64,000 nt of DNA, taken from the NCBI GenBank assembly GCA_033026295.1, contig CM065182.1:5394001-5458000 (forward strand), in the 5' to 3' direction. Origin of the DNA: Channa striata (taxonomy: Eukaryota > Chordata > Actinopteri > Anabantiformes > Channidae). The position numbers and the translations under genes were made by a program. The number at the start of each line of letters is the position of its first letter. The first letter of the stretch is position 1. Below the pieces are notes generated by a model. It searched no databases. It worked only from the letters and a program-made list of their open reading frames with translations, and was not told where the DNA came from. Of the stretch, positions 1 through 13,937 are shown one piece after another.

Positions 1-3000
1 TTGCTGCACGTTGGTATATTATTACATCACTTTTGATTTTCGCTTGAACAGGGAAATGTGATATACAGCTTACAAATTCTTCTTTCAAATAAAAGATGTC
101 ACATTGAAAAATGTCTAGTGAAAATCAGATGCTGGCCACAGGAATGCGGTGGAGTATCATATGGTGATTTTAAAAAAAGCACGTTTTCGGGCCTGGAATG
201 AAAACACTAAAACCACAATGATTTAAATCTCATTTGTCTTGCTGTAGGTTCCACAAAGTAATTTCCAGTCCACTGTCTACAGACCATCACTTGTTGGACT
301 CTTTGGCAGTTAATTGGAGTTTTTCAAGTTTCTTTGAGTAACTATTGATTAGACTTTTTAAAACCAAACAAATCCTGGGATAAAATGATAAATTAAGTGG
401 AATTCCTCTGTTTTATTTATAGGTTGTTCACTAAAGTCTGCTATGACTCCACCTTTCATTCTTCATTCCCCTTTGGCTCATGGTTGTCATTTGTACACAT
501 GTACCGTGTGTGTGCAGTTTACTGACTATTATATAATTTTATAATTATATGAAATTTTATACTTTAACCTACAACTTTGGAATTTTGGAATTGGTACTTT
601 ATCCTTTTGAAGTTGCAGAATCCAATGTTTACACCTTTTTAAAGAGGTCCCAGCTCATGGGAAAAACCTTAGCAAACAATAGACAGATGTTAGGAATTTT
701 GTCGCTCTAAGTGCAAAAAAACTTCATGCTTCGTTACACCAGGTTTTAACGTTAGCCATCCAGATGGTTAAATGCTGTGTCTTTGATTTTGTTGTGTTGC
801 TCTATTGTGAACTTTCAACGCATCTTATCATCTTTTGTGTCTCTCACATCTCAGTGTGCCTCTCTGTCACACTGGCAGTTGTTGGAAGGACATTAAACTG
901 ACAAACCACTGAGCAGCAGCCACTCGACCGCACATCCCGGAGGCTGCTGTGATGCATTTTGACAGACAGAGAGAGAGAGAGAGGGTGAAGAGGGGCAAAG
1001 AGAGCAGGAGTAAGAGATTCAGAGGACAGCACATATAGTTTCTCTTTTTCTGTGATATTTGTGCACATTTTAATAGCTAATAAACAGAATGTATATGGCT
1101 GGATGCTAATAAAATGCATTATTGTGCCTCCAGGGCTGCTTCTACAGGGAGTAAAAAAATAAAGCCAGTGGGAAGTGTTAGTGGTGGGAGCTTTTTGCTC
1201 CTGTAGCTTCTCTGTGATAGACTCATTAATAATGTTTATTAGTACTAATGCAAAGTCCTGGACTCTGCTACAGACGGTATAGATTTGCACAGGTATTGCC
1301 TGAGACGGCACGGCCACAGTGTGGTGTCAGAGTCCGTGTCAGTGGGGTGGCGCGGCTTTGATGAGTCCAACGGAAGCTGGGAAAATACGGCTCTTATGGC
1401 GTGAGCTTTTGATCCTGATAGACCGCGGCCTCTTGTCTGAGAGAATTTTTTTCAAACGGCATCTTACCAGGGTAAAGTAATCTATATAACCCATGTTCTC
1501 CAATTAAATTCAACATTTTGGGTTTGATGAATTAATTTAATCAAATCTAGAGCGAACGCGAGAGTGACAGATTAATGGGGAGAAGAGGAAAGGGAGATTA
1601 CAGCTTGGAGGTAGCTGGTCTGCATGAGGTTGAGGTTTCCATGCTGGAGAGGTTGCGGGTGGGTTGGGGGTTGGTGGCAGTGACTCTGATGCTCATTTGT
1701 AGAGCAAACCTAATCCTAATTTAAATGTATATTTTTGTGCCTCTAGGCATGTAGACAAAGAGCCAGACAGAGGAATGAGCATATGTGAGAGAGAGATTTA
1801 TGCTTGACTCAACATCCAATGTGAGATTGAAGTGAAATTTCATTATTCCCTTTCCTGGGTTGTGTTTCAAGATGGATTTCTTTGAATACCTTGGATACCT
1901 CCAGCAAATTCTCCGCTGCCACAGCACATAAAAGGCAGCGAGGTGTGACGAGGGAGACGGCGTTGTTGGGCTGCCTGGTGAATGTCAGATGGCATTGGAT
2001 ACACAAAGAGATGACTTCTCAGTATCTGCTCAGGGGAAAACTGGTCCTTGGCCAAGTTAGTTACCATGTGGTGGCAGTTCTTTTTTTGTTGTTGTTATTA
2101 TTATGTTTCAGTTTTAATAACTTGAGGGTTTGACTTCGTATATGATGCTACATGCCACACAGAAGGAAACGGAGCATTCTGTTAAGAGATATTGTATTAC
2201 ACAACCGTTAATACACTTATGTAGAAGAACATGTTTGCATTTGATTATTTCTTGTTTCCTGCTTATTTAAAAATGTCATTATTTGAGTGTTTAAAATTAG
2301 ATTATATTTCTTTTTAACATTTTTTTAAAACCAAGTTTCAAAATGTGTTAATTAGCCATAATTATCCATATGATTCATTTTAAAAAGCCAATGTCACCTT
2401 AAATCAAATAATGCCGTATTAAAACAAAATGGAATGTTCCCATAGTGTTTCAGGATTCAGTTTTTCTAGCTGGAAAACATTCTGGATAGAAAAGCTACTT
2501 CCTCTTCCTGTACTTGTTTGGCACTTCCTGTTTCAAACTTCCCAGAGAAAACTGGGAGGGTGGCCACTACGAGCCTGGGAATACTTTTAGTGCGTTTTCA
2601 TTTTCAAAAGTGTACACACGTAATAATAACACGACGTCTACGTCGTATCACTGTGTGGCTGCAACGGCTGATATTTCCATGAATGATTAGGTATTTTCCC
2701 AGTCACTTACAAAGCCAATTTATTTAGAAAACAATATGAAAAATGCCCCCTGTAATACCCCAGAACTCAGGGTGACCTATTTAATGATTCTTTGTCTAAA
2801 TCATGAAGCAGCAGGAAATCTTTATTTGAACAACCAGCACCAATAAACACGTAAAATTAAAAAGTAAAATAACTACTACAGAGTAAGTTAGACCTTCGGT
2901 AAAAATATTGGTTTTTAGACAAATACATTATATATTTGCGCCTGCTGAAATTCAGAGCAGTACACCAAGTTAGATTTTTATGATCTCTGGCCACATTGTA

Positions 3001-4927
3001 AATTCCTCAGTTCACTACCAATTATCACAATTTTACAAGCTATTGTATGTAGAAAAAAGTGGCATAGTTTATGTTACCTTTTTTTTTTTTAACATAGCAT
3101 AAAAGTAGCATAGGACTTCTTAGTGATTCACCTGCACCATTGGCTGGATACAACAGTATTGCAATAATCAAAAATAATCTGCTATATCAAGTGTGGAATT
3201 CTCTTAAATAAAAGATGTAGGTTTACATTATCTCTGTTTCCCATTTTTGCCTCATTTATTGCTTTCACACTTTGTTGTCCTCTCTCGAAATCCTTTCCCT
3301 CATCAGTCTCATAAGATTTGAAGGAATGAGGTCAGGAGTGATTTCAGCCAATCCCGTTAGAGGCTGCTGTTTTCTTTCCTGGTCAATGTATCAGAGAGTC
3401 CGTGCTTGGAGCTGCTGTCCGGTGTCGGTAGACGGGGAAGATTGTACGAATGCCAAACATCTTCAACACAGTCAGGACTGGCACGCAGACAGCAAGTTGG
3501 CAGTTATTTCACCGCTTGTATTCAAGCATTTGCTTGTTGGCATCCACAGGAGGCAAGTTGCCACGCTGTAGAGCTGGCACCTAAAGGATACTCCATTAGC
3601 CATGTAATGTGTTTAAGTCTGCCATGGCAGATTTAATGCTTGTAACAGTCGCAATAACTTCCAGAAATGTAGGGCTTGTCAGTTCTGCATTAAATGTACG
3701 ACAACACTGTGCTTGTTCTTTGGTTTTATTGGCTGCTCTTTGCATTTTTAGGTCCATATTTCTGTGTGAACCATCTTGATCTGAACATACATTGTCTCAA
3801 CGCGATTAGAATTGATCACAAAACATGGGATGCAGGTTAAGTTTTTAAGCTTATATCGTTGCCGTACCTTTTCAAATTTGAGCTTTTCAGCTTTAACATA
3901 ACCAGCATAAAACTGTGACTTTGCTGAGGTCACAGTTAAGCTCTGAGAGAGAGTTGCTGGCAGTGTTGTGCTTTATGTTTCTGGAACAGAGGTCAGGTTT
4001 GTGTTGGGCACAGAGGAGGAAGTGGACAAAGGCTATTTGGAGACTGGTACTAATCTGGTTAGTGTGGTTCCACCCTCTTTCTTTTCTCCTCTATCACCAC
4101 ACATGTAACATTTGTCTCATCCGTCACGTGCCGTAATGGACTTATGTTGCCAACTGCAGCTTGGCTGTTACTCATTTCAAGGCAAAATAGTTTAGAAAGG
4201 TTTTATGTATTTTCTCTTTTTGTGTCGCAACAGTACGTGAATTTGAACTACAGTAAGCGTCAGACCTATTCAGATAGAGTATTTTTGCTTTTTACTTGGG
4301 CAAAGCTGATGGAAAATGTGTGAACACAGCTGCCGTAACACGACATAATGATAAAGAATAAATGTAATTTTTCCACTGTTGCTGAAATGGCATTAAGTTG
4401 TCTTGTACCAGTGGGAAAACAGCGTCTCCAGGCAGCTCAGACTCTGTCATCTTCTGCCTCTTGTTTCCTTCTGTCTCTCTCACCTTCTTTATGAGAGGCC
4501 TGATTTTTCCCTCCTGTGTCACCGAGTTCCTGTCGGTCATTTTGTGTGTGTGTGTGTGTGTTTGTGTGTGGATGTATCTTTGGTGTATTTCTGTCATCCC
4601 ATGTATTCTGTACTTACTGTCAGCTCTGCGTAAACGGAAGGTCATATATCTTTTTACATTTCCTGTTTTGAAGACGACACCAGTGCATCTTCGTCATATC
4701 TGCTTTTAGATTTTCAGTTAGTTTTTCTGAGGGCTGTTGGTCAGCAATTTCATATTTTTAACACTTAATCTGCCGTTTAATATATTGATTAATTGATGGT
4801 AGTTTGGTCTATAAAACTTCAGGACTGAAATTCTTTAATGAAGAATTTCAAGCTTAAAGTTATATTTGAATACTGCTTGGTTTGTCAAACCACAGTCTAA
4901 TACTGTATATTAGATATATAAAAATAC

Positions 4928-5244
4928 CAGAGTCTGTCTTTGTATTAAAATCTGAAGGGATTTTGTTGAAGTGCAGAAAAGCAAAAAATGATGATATAAG
5001 TCAGGCTTGACCTAACTCTGCGTGTAATTTTCAACTCTTCCTTGAATCTGACTTCACAGGATTGTTAGAAAACTGGCTGAAAACTAGATGCTTGGCTTAA
5101 AATTACAAGGTCAGTTTTAGCCAGAGCTGGACATTACTTCTGCTGTGTCCTCCGCTTGGATTCCAAGTAAGATTGTCCCACATTCCTGCTGTGGATTTTC
5201 CAGCGGAAACTGGTGCTGCACAGGATGATTTCACCCCACAGAAA
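4928..5244. repeat. direct repeat, unit 1
   Basis: It is about 85-90% similar to 5534-5657 plus 5931-6128. Shared words include AGGATTGTTAGAAAACTGGC and AAGATTGTCCCACATTCCTG. Confidence 0.9.
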
Positions 5245-5533
5245 TATATTCAGTTTACTGTCGCACATCCAGCAACTGCTCACTAATGAAAAGTGAAGCA
5301 CATTTTAAAAACAAAGATAAAAAAACTAAATAACAAAGGAGTTGCCGGTTAATTTGCTGCCAATTAAAATTAAATTAAATTTGAACAATTAAATTTGTTG
5401 AGTAGTCTTTTCAGCATAAGTCAGCTTTTCTGTTTTGAGACAAAATAGTAAAACGTTGATCTAAAAGAAACTACTTGTTTTATTATGAATCAGTAGATTA
5501 TTATTCCTATTGTTATAAATTGTAAAATATAGC

Positions 5534-6128
5534 TATCAGAGTCTCTGTGTAATAAAATCTGAAGGTATTTTGCTGAGGTGTCAAGAAGCAGCAGATTATA
5601 AGATATGACAGGCTTGATCTAACACTGCCTGTAATTTTCAGTTCAACTAAACTCTTCATTTTTGTATTTTCTCTTTCGTGGGAACTGATAAAGTTAATGG
5701 GACAAAAGTGAGAAGTGGTAATTGTGCAGTTTAAGCTCACAAAGATCATTAACAAGGTTTCTCACTTTAAACTATTCTAGGCATGATGTTAATTGTACAA
5801 TATCTAGTTTCTTTTCTTTTCTTTTTTTTTTGTACAACAAAAGTTTCTGCTGCAATATCTCAGCATAATGAATAGAGCTCTGAAGCAATGAACCCGGGAA
5901 CAGATGAATACTTGTGGCATCTATGTTCTCCTGACTTCACAGGATTGTTAGAAAACTGGCTGAAAACTTGGCGCTTGCCTTTAAATTACGAGGTCAGTTT
6001 TAGCCAGAGCTGGACATTACTTCTTCTGTGTCCTCCACTTGAATTCCAAGTAAGATTGTCCCACATTCCTGCTGTGGATTTTTCCAGCGGCAACTGGTGC
6101 TCCACAGGATGATTTCACCCCATAGAAA
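5534..6128. repeat. direct repeat, unit 2, split by about 273 bp
   Basis: The left part (5534-5657) matches 4928-5040 and the right part (5931-6128) matches 5048-5244. The intervening 5658-5930 has no match in unit 1. Confidence 0.88.
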
Positions 6129-6134
6129 CTCTTT

Positions 6135-6154
6135 AAAAAAAAAAAAAAAAAAAA
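6135..6154 (+). repeat. poly(A) run
   Basis: Twenty A immediately after the second direct-repeat unit. It is absent after unit 1. Confidence 0.9.
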
Positions 6155-8144
6155 GGAGGAAAACCTCCCCGGTTGTCTGTGTTCGCTGTGTCAGCAACAG
6201 GCGTGGCAGTGCCAAAATAAGAGAGAGGTTGAAAATGGGTTAAGAGGAGAGTAAAATGACACGGAGAGGAGGGGTGGAGTGTGACGGAAGAGTAGGAGAA
6301 GCTGATAGAGACACAGCGGATGAAAAAAGGAATAATGGTTCAAAACAGAGAATTCTGTATGAGAGATTAAAAGGAGCAAGATGGAGAAATTAAAGTGAAC
6401 TCCTTGTGTTGGCCTGCTGTCTTTGTGCCTGTTGCTAGGATACGATAACTATGTGGCCTGGGACAAGAGGAGGGAAAACGTTAAAGCCTCAGTGATGGAC
6501 AGCGTTTCTCTCTCGTCCTCCAAGAGCTACACCGATCACTCCCAACTATTAGACTTAATTATATAGTCAGTGGTACAATTGTATCCACAGACACTGGAAA
6601 ATGTTTGGAGGTTTCATGTTTCATTAGTGAATGGTAAGAAATCGTAGCCGAAATTGCAGGTCAGACAACAATAGTGCTGCAATAACTAATTTATAAATGT
6701 TTATATGCAGTGATTCATGTTTTTTTTTATCAAGTGAAAATAAAAAAAATTACCGGCTCCAGTTTCTGAAATACGGGAATTTCATGCAAAGTTGTATTTT
6801 TTTTTGGGGGGGGAAATTATGAGTTTTGGACTACAGGTCTAACAACATATCCAGGTTCAAAATGTTGTTCCATGTGCTCTGTGAACTTGCCGCATTTTCC
6901 ACCATATTTGAGAAGGGTTCAACTGCAGACCTGAGGTCTGCGATCCAAGGTCAGGCCTGTGCAATCTGCCTTTAAAAAGAAAACAAATCTGATCGGAAAA
7001 AACTGCCAAAGACATAAAACAAAGTTAATGTTTTGTTCAGCTGTTGGCATTAGCTCATAATATTCTAAACACTGAAGATAAAAGTTATCAATAAGCCAAG
7101 TAATGCCTGCGTGTAAACACAATACACAGTTGCCCTCATTTTAAAAGGAATCAAATTCACCAGCTGTATTTGCTGGTATAATTTTGTAAAAATGAGAGTG
7201 ATTACCTGCATGTATGAGACCCCTCTCTCTTGTGTTTAGCTTGCAGACCTAGGTTCACTCAGTTGGACCCTTTTGTTGTAGACTAAAGATTGAATTTGCT
7301 AATGTAAAAATAAGCAACAGATGATAAGAATACTAACAATTTGTAGTGTTAAATGAGAGGTTACTTTAGTTTGCTGGCTGGTATGTTTAACACGCACCAC
7401 AGACAAATATGTTGTTCGATAAGGAGTTGACTTTGTAGACACAGCAAGCTGCTCCTTGTGAATCCATCACAGCTCAAAACTGTTATCTGATGTTAAAGTA
7501 AAGTGTGATACTGCCCTTAAAGCCACCACAGTCACAATTAAAAAGTTGTTTTCAAGTCTGTTTTTATTAATTGATGTAACGTACAGTATGAAAATATCTT
7601 TTCATTCCTCTTCCTCTGGTTCTCAGCTCACTTCCCTCCTCTACACTGAAACGATGACTTTTTTCCCTCTGGCTTCTTCCCTTTTCTCTAGTCTCTTCCT
7701 ACCCCCCCTTCTCCATTTAACTCTCAGTTCATTCTACTTTGTGTGTGTCATTGTTGAATTCTTTTTTGTTGCCAGGCTTTCTTTCGCCATTGTTAATCAC
7801 TTTGTTGGCCTCTGCCATTCAGGCATGTTTCTGAAGAGCAAAGTGCCATAACGAGGCAAAGCGACGCCGCTTGAAACTCTACTGCGCTGAGATTCTGAAG
7901 GTCTTCTTTACCAACGCATGGTTTAAGCCTCTTTATCGTTGTTGTTCTTCTTTAAATTCCTTCTCTGGGATTCCTTCATGGGGTGGGCAGTTGACACATT
8001 CAACAGGAATGAAGATGCAACTGGGGTGTGTCCACCGTGTGTGTGTGATTGTTTAGTTTGATGAAAGACTGTATGTACTGTGCGGGGAGAATGAAAAGGT
8101 TCTGGGCTAAATTGAAGCCAACCTTTACATTACACATACATGTG

Positions 8145-8147
<3 letters not shown>

Positions 8148-8207
<60 letters not shown>
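8148..8207 (+). repeat. (CA)29 microsatellite
   Basis: A long CA run. Shorter TG runs lie nearby at about 8300-8324 and 8430-8457. Confidence 0.95.
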
Positions 8208-8210
<3 letters not shown>

Positions 8211-9164
8211 CTTGTCCCCTCAGTCGCTGCACTGACACATTCAGATGTGATGAAAGCCATCTGCTGAGGCAGACAAAATGAGTGTTCCCAGTGTAAGTGT
8301 GTGTGTAAGTGTGTGTGTGTGTGGATGCAGCTTTGTCAACACCAGTGCTGTGTCATGTATTGGCCCATGTTGGCTTTTGTAAGTGCTTCCAAATGCACGC
8401 CAGTGAATGCCCCTGTGTGTGTATGCGGAGTGAGTGTGTGTGTGTGTGTGTGTGTGTTTACTGTCATGACTTTCACATTCAAGGCAGCTCATCGCTGTTA
8501 GTGCTGTTTCTGGTCCACCACTCTGTGGCTCCTGGCAAACACACACAGGTTTTTTTTCTTTCTAATTAGAGCTGTAAATAAAGAACAAATGAATCCTACG
8601 TTCTTGTACATACCAGTATACTTTAAACAAAAACATTACACATGCTCTGGGAATAAAGAATTTGTGTCTTATGCAACACAACGAGGTTAATGACGGTCTA
8701 CATAAACAAGTTACACACAATACACACTATGGTGGGAAAATAACAGCTTCGCTCACAGTTTATAAAAATGGAAATAGTACTGTAAGGTAGGTTTAAAAAT
8801 GACTTTGTTTCCTTCTTTATTGCCTTCTGTGGTTAAACATGTGTTAAAAATAAAATTGACAGTCAATATCTGACTGGTACAGTGTGACGGAGGTATTGGA
8901 GCAGTAGTTAAAACCACCAACTTGGGATATTTATACAAGTGGCTGCAATTAGTGTGTGTGATTAGGAGTGATGTAGAAACTGTGCGTGCGTGAAGCATCT
9001 ACAGCTTTTGTGAAGCACACGGCACATGATGGTGATGATGCTTGTAAAACGACGAGGAGCTCGTGCACGTGTTGTTCCAAACTGAAGTATGTCATGGTAC
9101 TGAATTCACGGTCGTTGGATTTTGTATGGCCATATACGGTTGCAACCGGATGGCTTCACCGTAC

Positions 9165-9445
9165 TAAACTGCCCTACATGCCGTCCAGACCTGTCACCCG
9201 CAGAAAACATTTGGCACATAATGAAGTGAAAATGTGACAAAGCAGGCCTCAAACTGTTAAGCAACTGAAATCCCATATCAGGCAGGAATTGCTTTCAAAA
9301 CCAAAGAAATTGGTCGTCTGAGTTCCCAAACACAGAGGGGTTGTTAAAAGAAGAGGTTATGCAACACACTGGTACACATACACCTCTGTCCCAATGTTTT
9401 TCAAAATGTGTCCCGGCATCACGTTTTGGTAAACGTGTTTGTAAT
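9165..9445 (+). mobile_element. Tc1-like transposon 3' remnant
   Basis: The ordered words CCAGACCTGTCACCC, GAAAACATTTGGCACATAAT, CAACTGAAATCCCATATCA, GGTTATGCAACACAC and GTCCCGGCATCA match the end of a common fish Tc1-like transposase gene (DLSP.ENIW.I). Stops and small shifts make it inactive. Confidence 0.75.
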
Positions 9446-11524
9446 ATCTACGTGTGCTCGTATGCATGTACAGTATGTGAATGCATGTATTGCCGGCACG
9501 TGTGTGTAGAGAGTTAGCCACAGGCTGGAGGTTGTCCAGACATCTTGGCAGCAACTTGCCCTGACGACATATTTACTGTACAAGCAGCCAGCTTAGCCTT
9601 TGGAAGGTGATGAGATAAAATATAACTCTGAGCTGCTTTTTCTCCTTTCCCCCATTTCTTTGCCAATCCCTGACTTTTTCTATCATTGAGGTGACGTTAT
9701 TGCTGTTGCATCCAATGCAAATGTTCACAGCGCTGAAACGATCTGGGATGTGATTTCTCTTGTGCCATAACAAAACATTAAAATTGACTTTTTTGCTCTT
9801 CGTGCAGTTTAAAAAACACACTCTCATACCATTTTTCAAGTCAACCAGAAAATGAACACCAGTCATGTCAAAATATGTTCCAGTGACAGACGAGGCTGAA
9901 ATTGATACGACAACGATTAGTAATGCCCCTTTAACCTCTACATTCGCTCGCTTTACACAGCCCAAAAGGACTGTATGAGAAGGTATTAGATAGAATTAAT
10001 TTTATAAGAAGGTGGTCTGCACTAATGCTCTTCTCCAGCTGTTTTGGTGGATAGTATCACAGACAGATGGACTGAAAGGACGGTCTGAAACTGGATCTAC
10101 AATCACGGCCAACATTGACCTCAATCACGCGTATGCGCTGCAGTCTGATCAGAAGAGTGATGAGATGCTACGGTAAATGTCGTCCGCTAACGTGCTAGTC
10201 TGCGTCCCATAAAGCTGACAGTGCAGTATTGACTTCGCAGGGTGACCTCTGACCCCTGCTTACACTCATCCTGCACTCACCATGGCAACTCCTGAAAGAA
10301 GCCACTTCCTCGGCTTTTCACTCTCTCACACTCTCTCCCCGAGTCTGTGAGCTATTGTTGCTGTGAAATTGGTGTTTCCTCTCTGCTAAATGTCAGACTG
10401 ACCTCATGGTCCAAACTCCCTGCTGTGGACTGCAGGTTCCTGCTCAGCGTTCACTTACAGTGCAGCAACACTGTTCTGAAACCATTCGTGCTTTATCGCT
10501 CAAATAAGAAAAACAACTTGCATGGTTTCAATTAGATTGTGTTTCTTACGGAATAAAGCTGTCAGGAACCTATTTGATACATGCTTTCATGTTCGCACAT
10601 ATACACACTGAACTTGCTTTACATCATTGAAGTGAAAGCAAAAGAAAGTTGGCATAGGCAGAGTTAGGCTGTCAGATGCTCAGGCCAGTTTTACAGGACT
10701 GTACTACGGTTAAGGGATTTGACAGCAGTATGATGTTAACGTATTGTTGGAGAAAAAGAAATGTACAGCACAAAGCTGACGGCAAACTTTCTTTAACTCC
10801 ATGTTGTCCGTGGGTTTCGACGATGGCGTGTACTGCTTCAGATTTGCTGCCTGATTAAAGTTTATGCTGGAGGGCAAGTTAATCCACTTGTTAATTATAT
10901 GGCCCTTGGTGCTGAGTGTGTCATGAGGCGTCATCGTCAAAAACTCTAATTATTGACTTAATAATTTCTCTCCCAGTGGAATCATATTAGTGTGTGATCA
11001 CTCCCAGTTTGTTCCCTTTTGATCTTGTTCAACAGCAGTGCTGTTCGTAGGTGTGTCGACGGATGGGCCTGTGTATGTGCCTGTTGGAGGGATTTAAAAT
11101 GACCTTATAATGCTTACGGTTTGGGTTATTCTTTCATTTGAACATTAACTTAGGATCAAAGCCTCGTTAATCTAAAAAAAGCGACTAATTCAGTTAGTTT
11201 TGCTGACGTCAGCTTCCCATCAGCGTCACCATCAGCCTTTCATTTTTAATGAGCCCGTCAAGATAAGATAAGTGGACCAGGACAAAGTTTACATGTTGGC
11301 TACCCACATCCTTTTTTCAGCAAAACAATTTTTATTATTATTTATTTATTTTTGGCATGCAAAATAAAAAGAACGCTTTCACAAACCTGTATTGTTTTTC
11401 ACAATTAAAAATACAGTTGTCTTTTGCTAAATGATTGAGTCCACAAAGTCCTCTCCTTGCTTGACTGCTAGATCATGCAAGGAACTAGATGAGGAGACTG
11501 AAATCTTTGTCTGTACAGTAGAAT

Positions 11525-11535
11525 TGTGTGTGTGT

Positions 11536-11568
<33 letters not shown>
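11525..11568 (+). repeat. (TG)n microsatellite with one interruption
   Basis: About 22 TG units, interrupted once by CTG. Confidence 0.93.
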
Positions 11569-12216
11569 CCCCTCTCTACATGAATAGGGTTGGTATTCAC
11601 ATGCTTGTGGAACAAAGCTCCTGTACAGTTCAAACTGCTGTTGGACATCCTGTTGATATCACACAGGCCCATTCTTTTGGAAGTACATGTGTGTGTTTGT
11701 GAGTTAATATGCATGAACAGTGCTGCATGGTTGTGGGTAATTACAAATTCATTCTGCGTGTTAGCCATTTTCTTCCCCTTTGCATTTGTGAGCAGAATGC
11801 CTCATTCCAGTAGCACCCAAACCACCGTCCTTGAAATGTCATTGTTGAAGTGCGGGCAGAACCTGAGACTGGCATATTTAGGGCCGACAGGATTCTCACT
11901 CCAGTGGAACCACAGACCCTCTTTATGGAATATCAGAATAACACGACAGAACATGGTGAAAGCATTTGTTTTTCCACTGACTGACCACCTTTCACATTTT
12001 ACCCTCCAGTAAATGTTGTAGCAGCAAGAAAGCACCTGTAACTGCGGCCGGCTGTGTTACAGCTGACCACGCAGACGTCACTTTAATGTGTTAATTCGAT
12101 TGTAACGGACAAGTCATCGTTTCCCTTTGACATTTCCAGCATAATGACTAAAGGATTGTGTTGTTCACAGTCTGGCATTTGTTAATCATTTGTGATTAGG
12201 TATTAGATCAGATGTC

Positions 12217-12290
<74 letters not shown>
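12217..12290 (+). repeat. (TAA)n microsatellite
   Basis: About 24 TAA units, continuous with the 15-bp repeat that follows. Confidence 0.95.
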
Positions 12291-12295
<5 letters not shown>

Positions 12296-12350
12296 TAATA
12301 ATATTAACAATAATAATATTAACAATAATAATATTAACAATAATAATAGT
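12291..12350 (+). repeat. 15-bp minisatellite, 4 copies
   Basis: The unit AACAATAATAATATT occurs four times. The last copy has one change. Confidence 0.95.
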
Positions 12351-12770
12351 AGGTCATTAATAAAAACTGTTGCTGATGCAGGTTTTTATTTGAATTTCAT
12401 TTCACTGATGTACCTTATGTACCTCGTATTTTACATTGATAAAGGACATTTTGTGACCGTATAGTTTTATATTTTTGCATTTTATTTCTCTTACAAAAAT
12501 ACTGTATCGGACTTTCTTTACTAATATTATTTTATTAGCTGTAATCTTAAAAGTATGTAATGCACCTACTTTGTATTACACTAGAAGTATATTTAAAAGT
12601 AAATAGTGGATTCACAGTACATGTGTGCAATCCAAGTCCCAAAACCCAAGTTAATGTTTTTATGGTTATGTTTGTGTGCTGTGATTGGTTGATGTCAAGC
12701 GCATAAGAAAGGGAGGAGGGGAAGAGGACAGGGAAGTGAGTGTCAACAGGGAAACTTATTTTTAGATGTC

Positions 12771-12810
12771 GCTGTCCTTTACTGTCCTTTACTGTCCTTT
12801 ACTGTCCTTC
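12771..12810 (+). repeat. 10-bp tandem repeat, 4 copies
   Basis: The unit ACTGTCCTTT (first copy GCTGTCCTTT) is repeated four times. The last copy ends TTC. Confidence 0.93.
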
Positions 12811-13903
12811 CTGCGTCGACACATACACACGCGCAATAAATGCACAGCAATGACAGCAGAGCACTGGCCCGTACACATCCTGCCTCTGGGACCCCCGAAC
12901 GCTGCTGCTGTTTCCCTTTCAACGAAAAAAAATGTATGACATATTCCAAATGTTTCAAATGTTTTCCATCCAATGGTCGAACTTTAATCACTTTAACAAC
13001 TGACCCACCAACCGTTCTGGGATGTTGCTTTGTGCAGCCCCAGGGGCAACAAAACCTGTAAGGTGATTCTTGCTTGGCTAATAACTTGTACTGAGTGTTC
13101 ATGTAAATGACTTGTGTGTAAATGGGCCAGAGGTAGAAATACAATATTAATCTCCAGCTTCTCTAGTAACGTTATTTGCACACAGATGTAATTGTAGATC
13201 TCTGAAACATGCTGCTATCACAATACACTGAAGGTAAATGGAAATGAGTTTGTTGTGCTCGGTGTCCTGGTTACCGAGAATAATTCACTGACCTCGCTGT
13301 CAGCAGTTTTTCTTAAAAAACAGTATTGTGCGGATGGAGGAAATGACTGACAGCTTTAAACCCCCAAGCCTTAGCATGATTTGGAGTGACTTGGCAGTAA
13401 AAAGTCTAAACATCTGGAAAAGCTCAGGAAATAAAACCTACTGCATGGATAAATACTACAAGGTGTAAGTTCGTTTTTAATTTCTATTGCCAAACTGCTT
13501 CTCCGCCACTCAACACAATAGGTTGTGCAAATAGTGAAAATTAGATGCACACCTCAGACGTTATAAGGGATGGTGTGATGCTTTAACCACACTTTCCTCT
13601 TTTGGTGCTGCTTATTTTTATCATACACTGCGCGATAAATGTATTTTTAAATGAGGGTTGAACTTGTGAATCACTGCATTGAAAAATCTACCATAAATGG
13701 TAAGGTATCACTGCTGACTGCGTCCTTAACTAGGCATTCTCTTACATAAAAGCTTCTCTGGACAATGTACTTGTTGTGGCATGTAATTCTTTTTATGTTT
13801 TGCAGTAATTCATTTGTGTTGGCAAGATCTTTCAGAATGATATCGGCCAACAATGTGTTTTTAATTTGAAAACATGGTTTGAGAGAACAGAGAGCTCTGT
13901 TTT

Positions 13904-13910
<7 letters not shown>

Positions 13911-13937
<27 letters not shown>
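13911..13937 (+). repeat. (TG)13 microsatellite
   Basis: A TG run in the left intron. Confidence 0.92.

Noticed and set aside
844..1317. 157-codon open frame on the minus strand
   Set aside because: No recognised domain and no exon context. Part of it is low-complexity GAGA. Best read as chance in intron.
8000..8569. Several overlapping open frames around CA/TG tracts
   Set aside because: Same cause: repeat-driven openness without protein-like sequence.
9573..9965. 130-codon open frame on the minus strand
   Set aside because: No family recognised and no splice or promoter context. It adjoins a Tc1-like remnant. Length alone is not enough.
10063..10172. Shorter version of the left-intron exon-like segment using the acceptor atcacag
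   Set aside because: The upstream acceptor at 10037-10038 (ttctccag) is stronger and its frame is also open, so the longer form is preferred.
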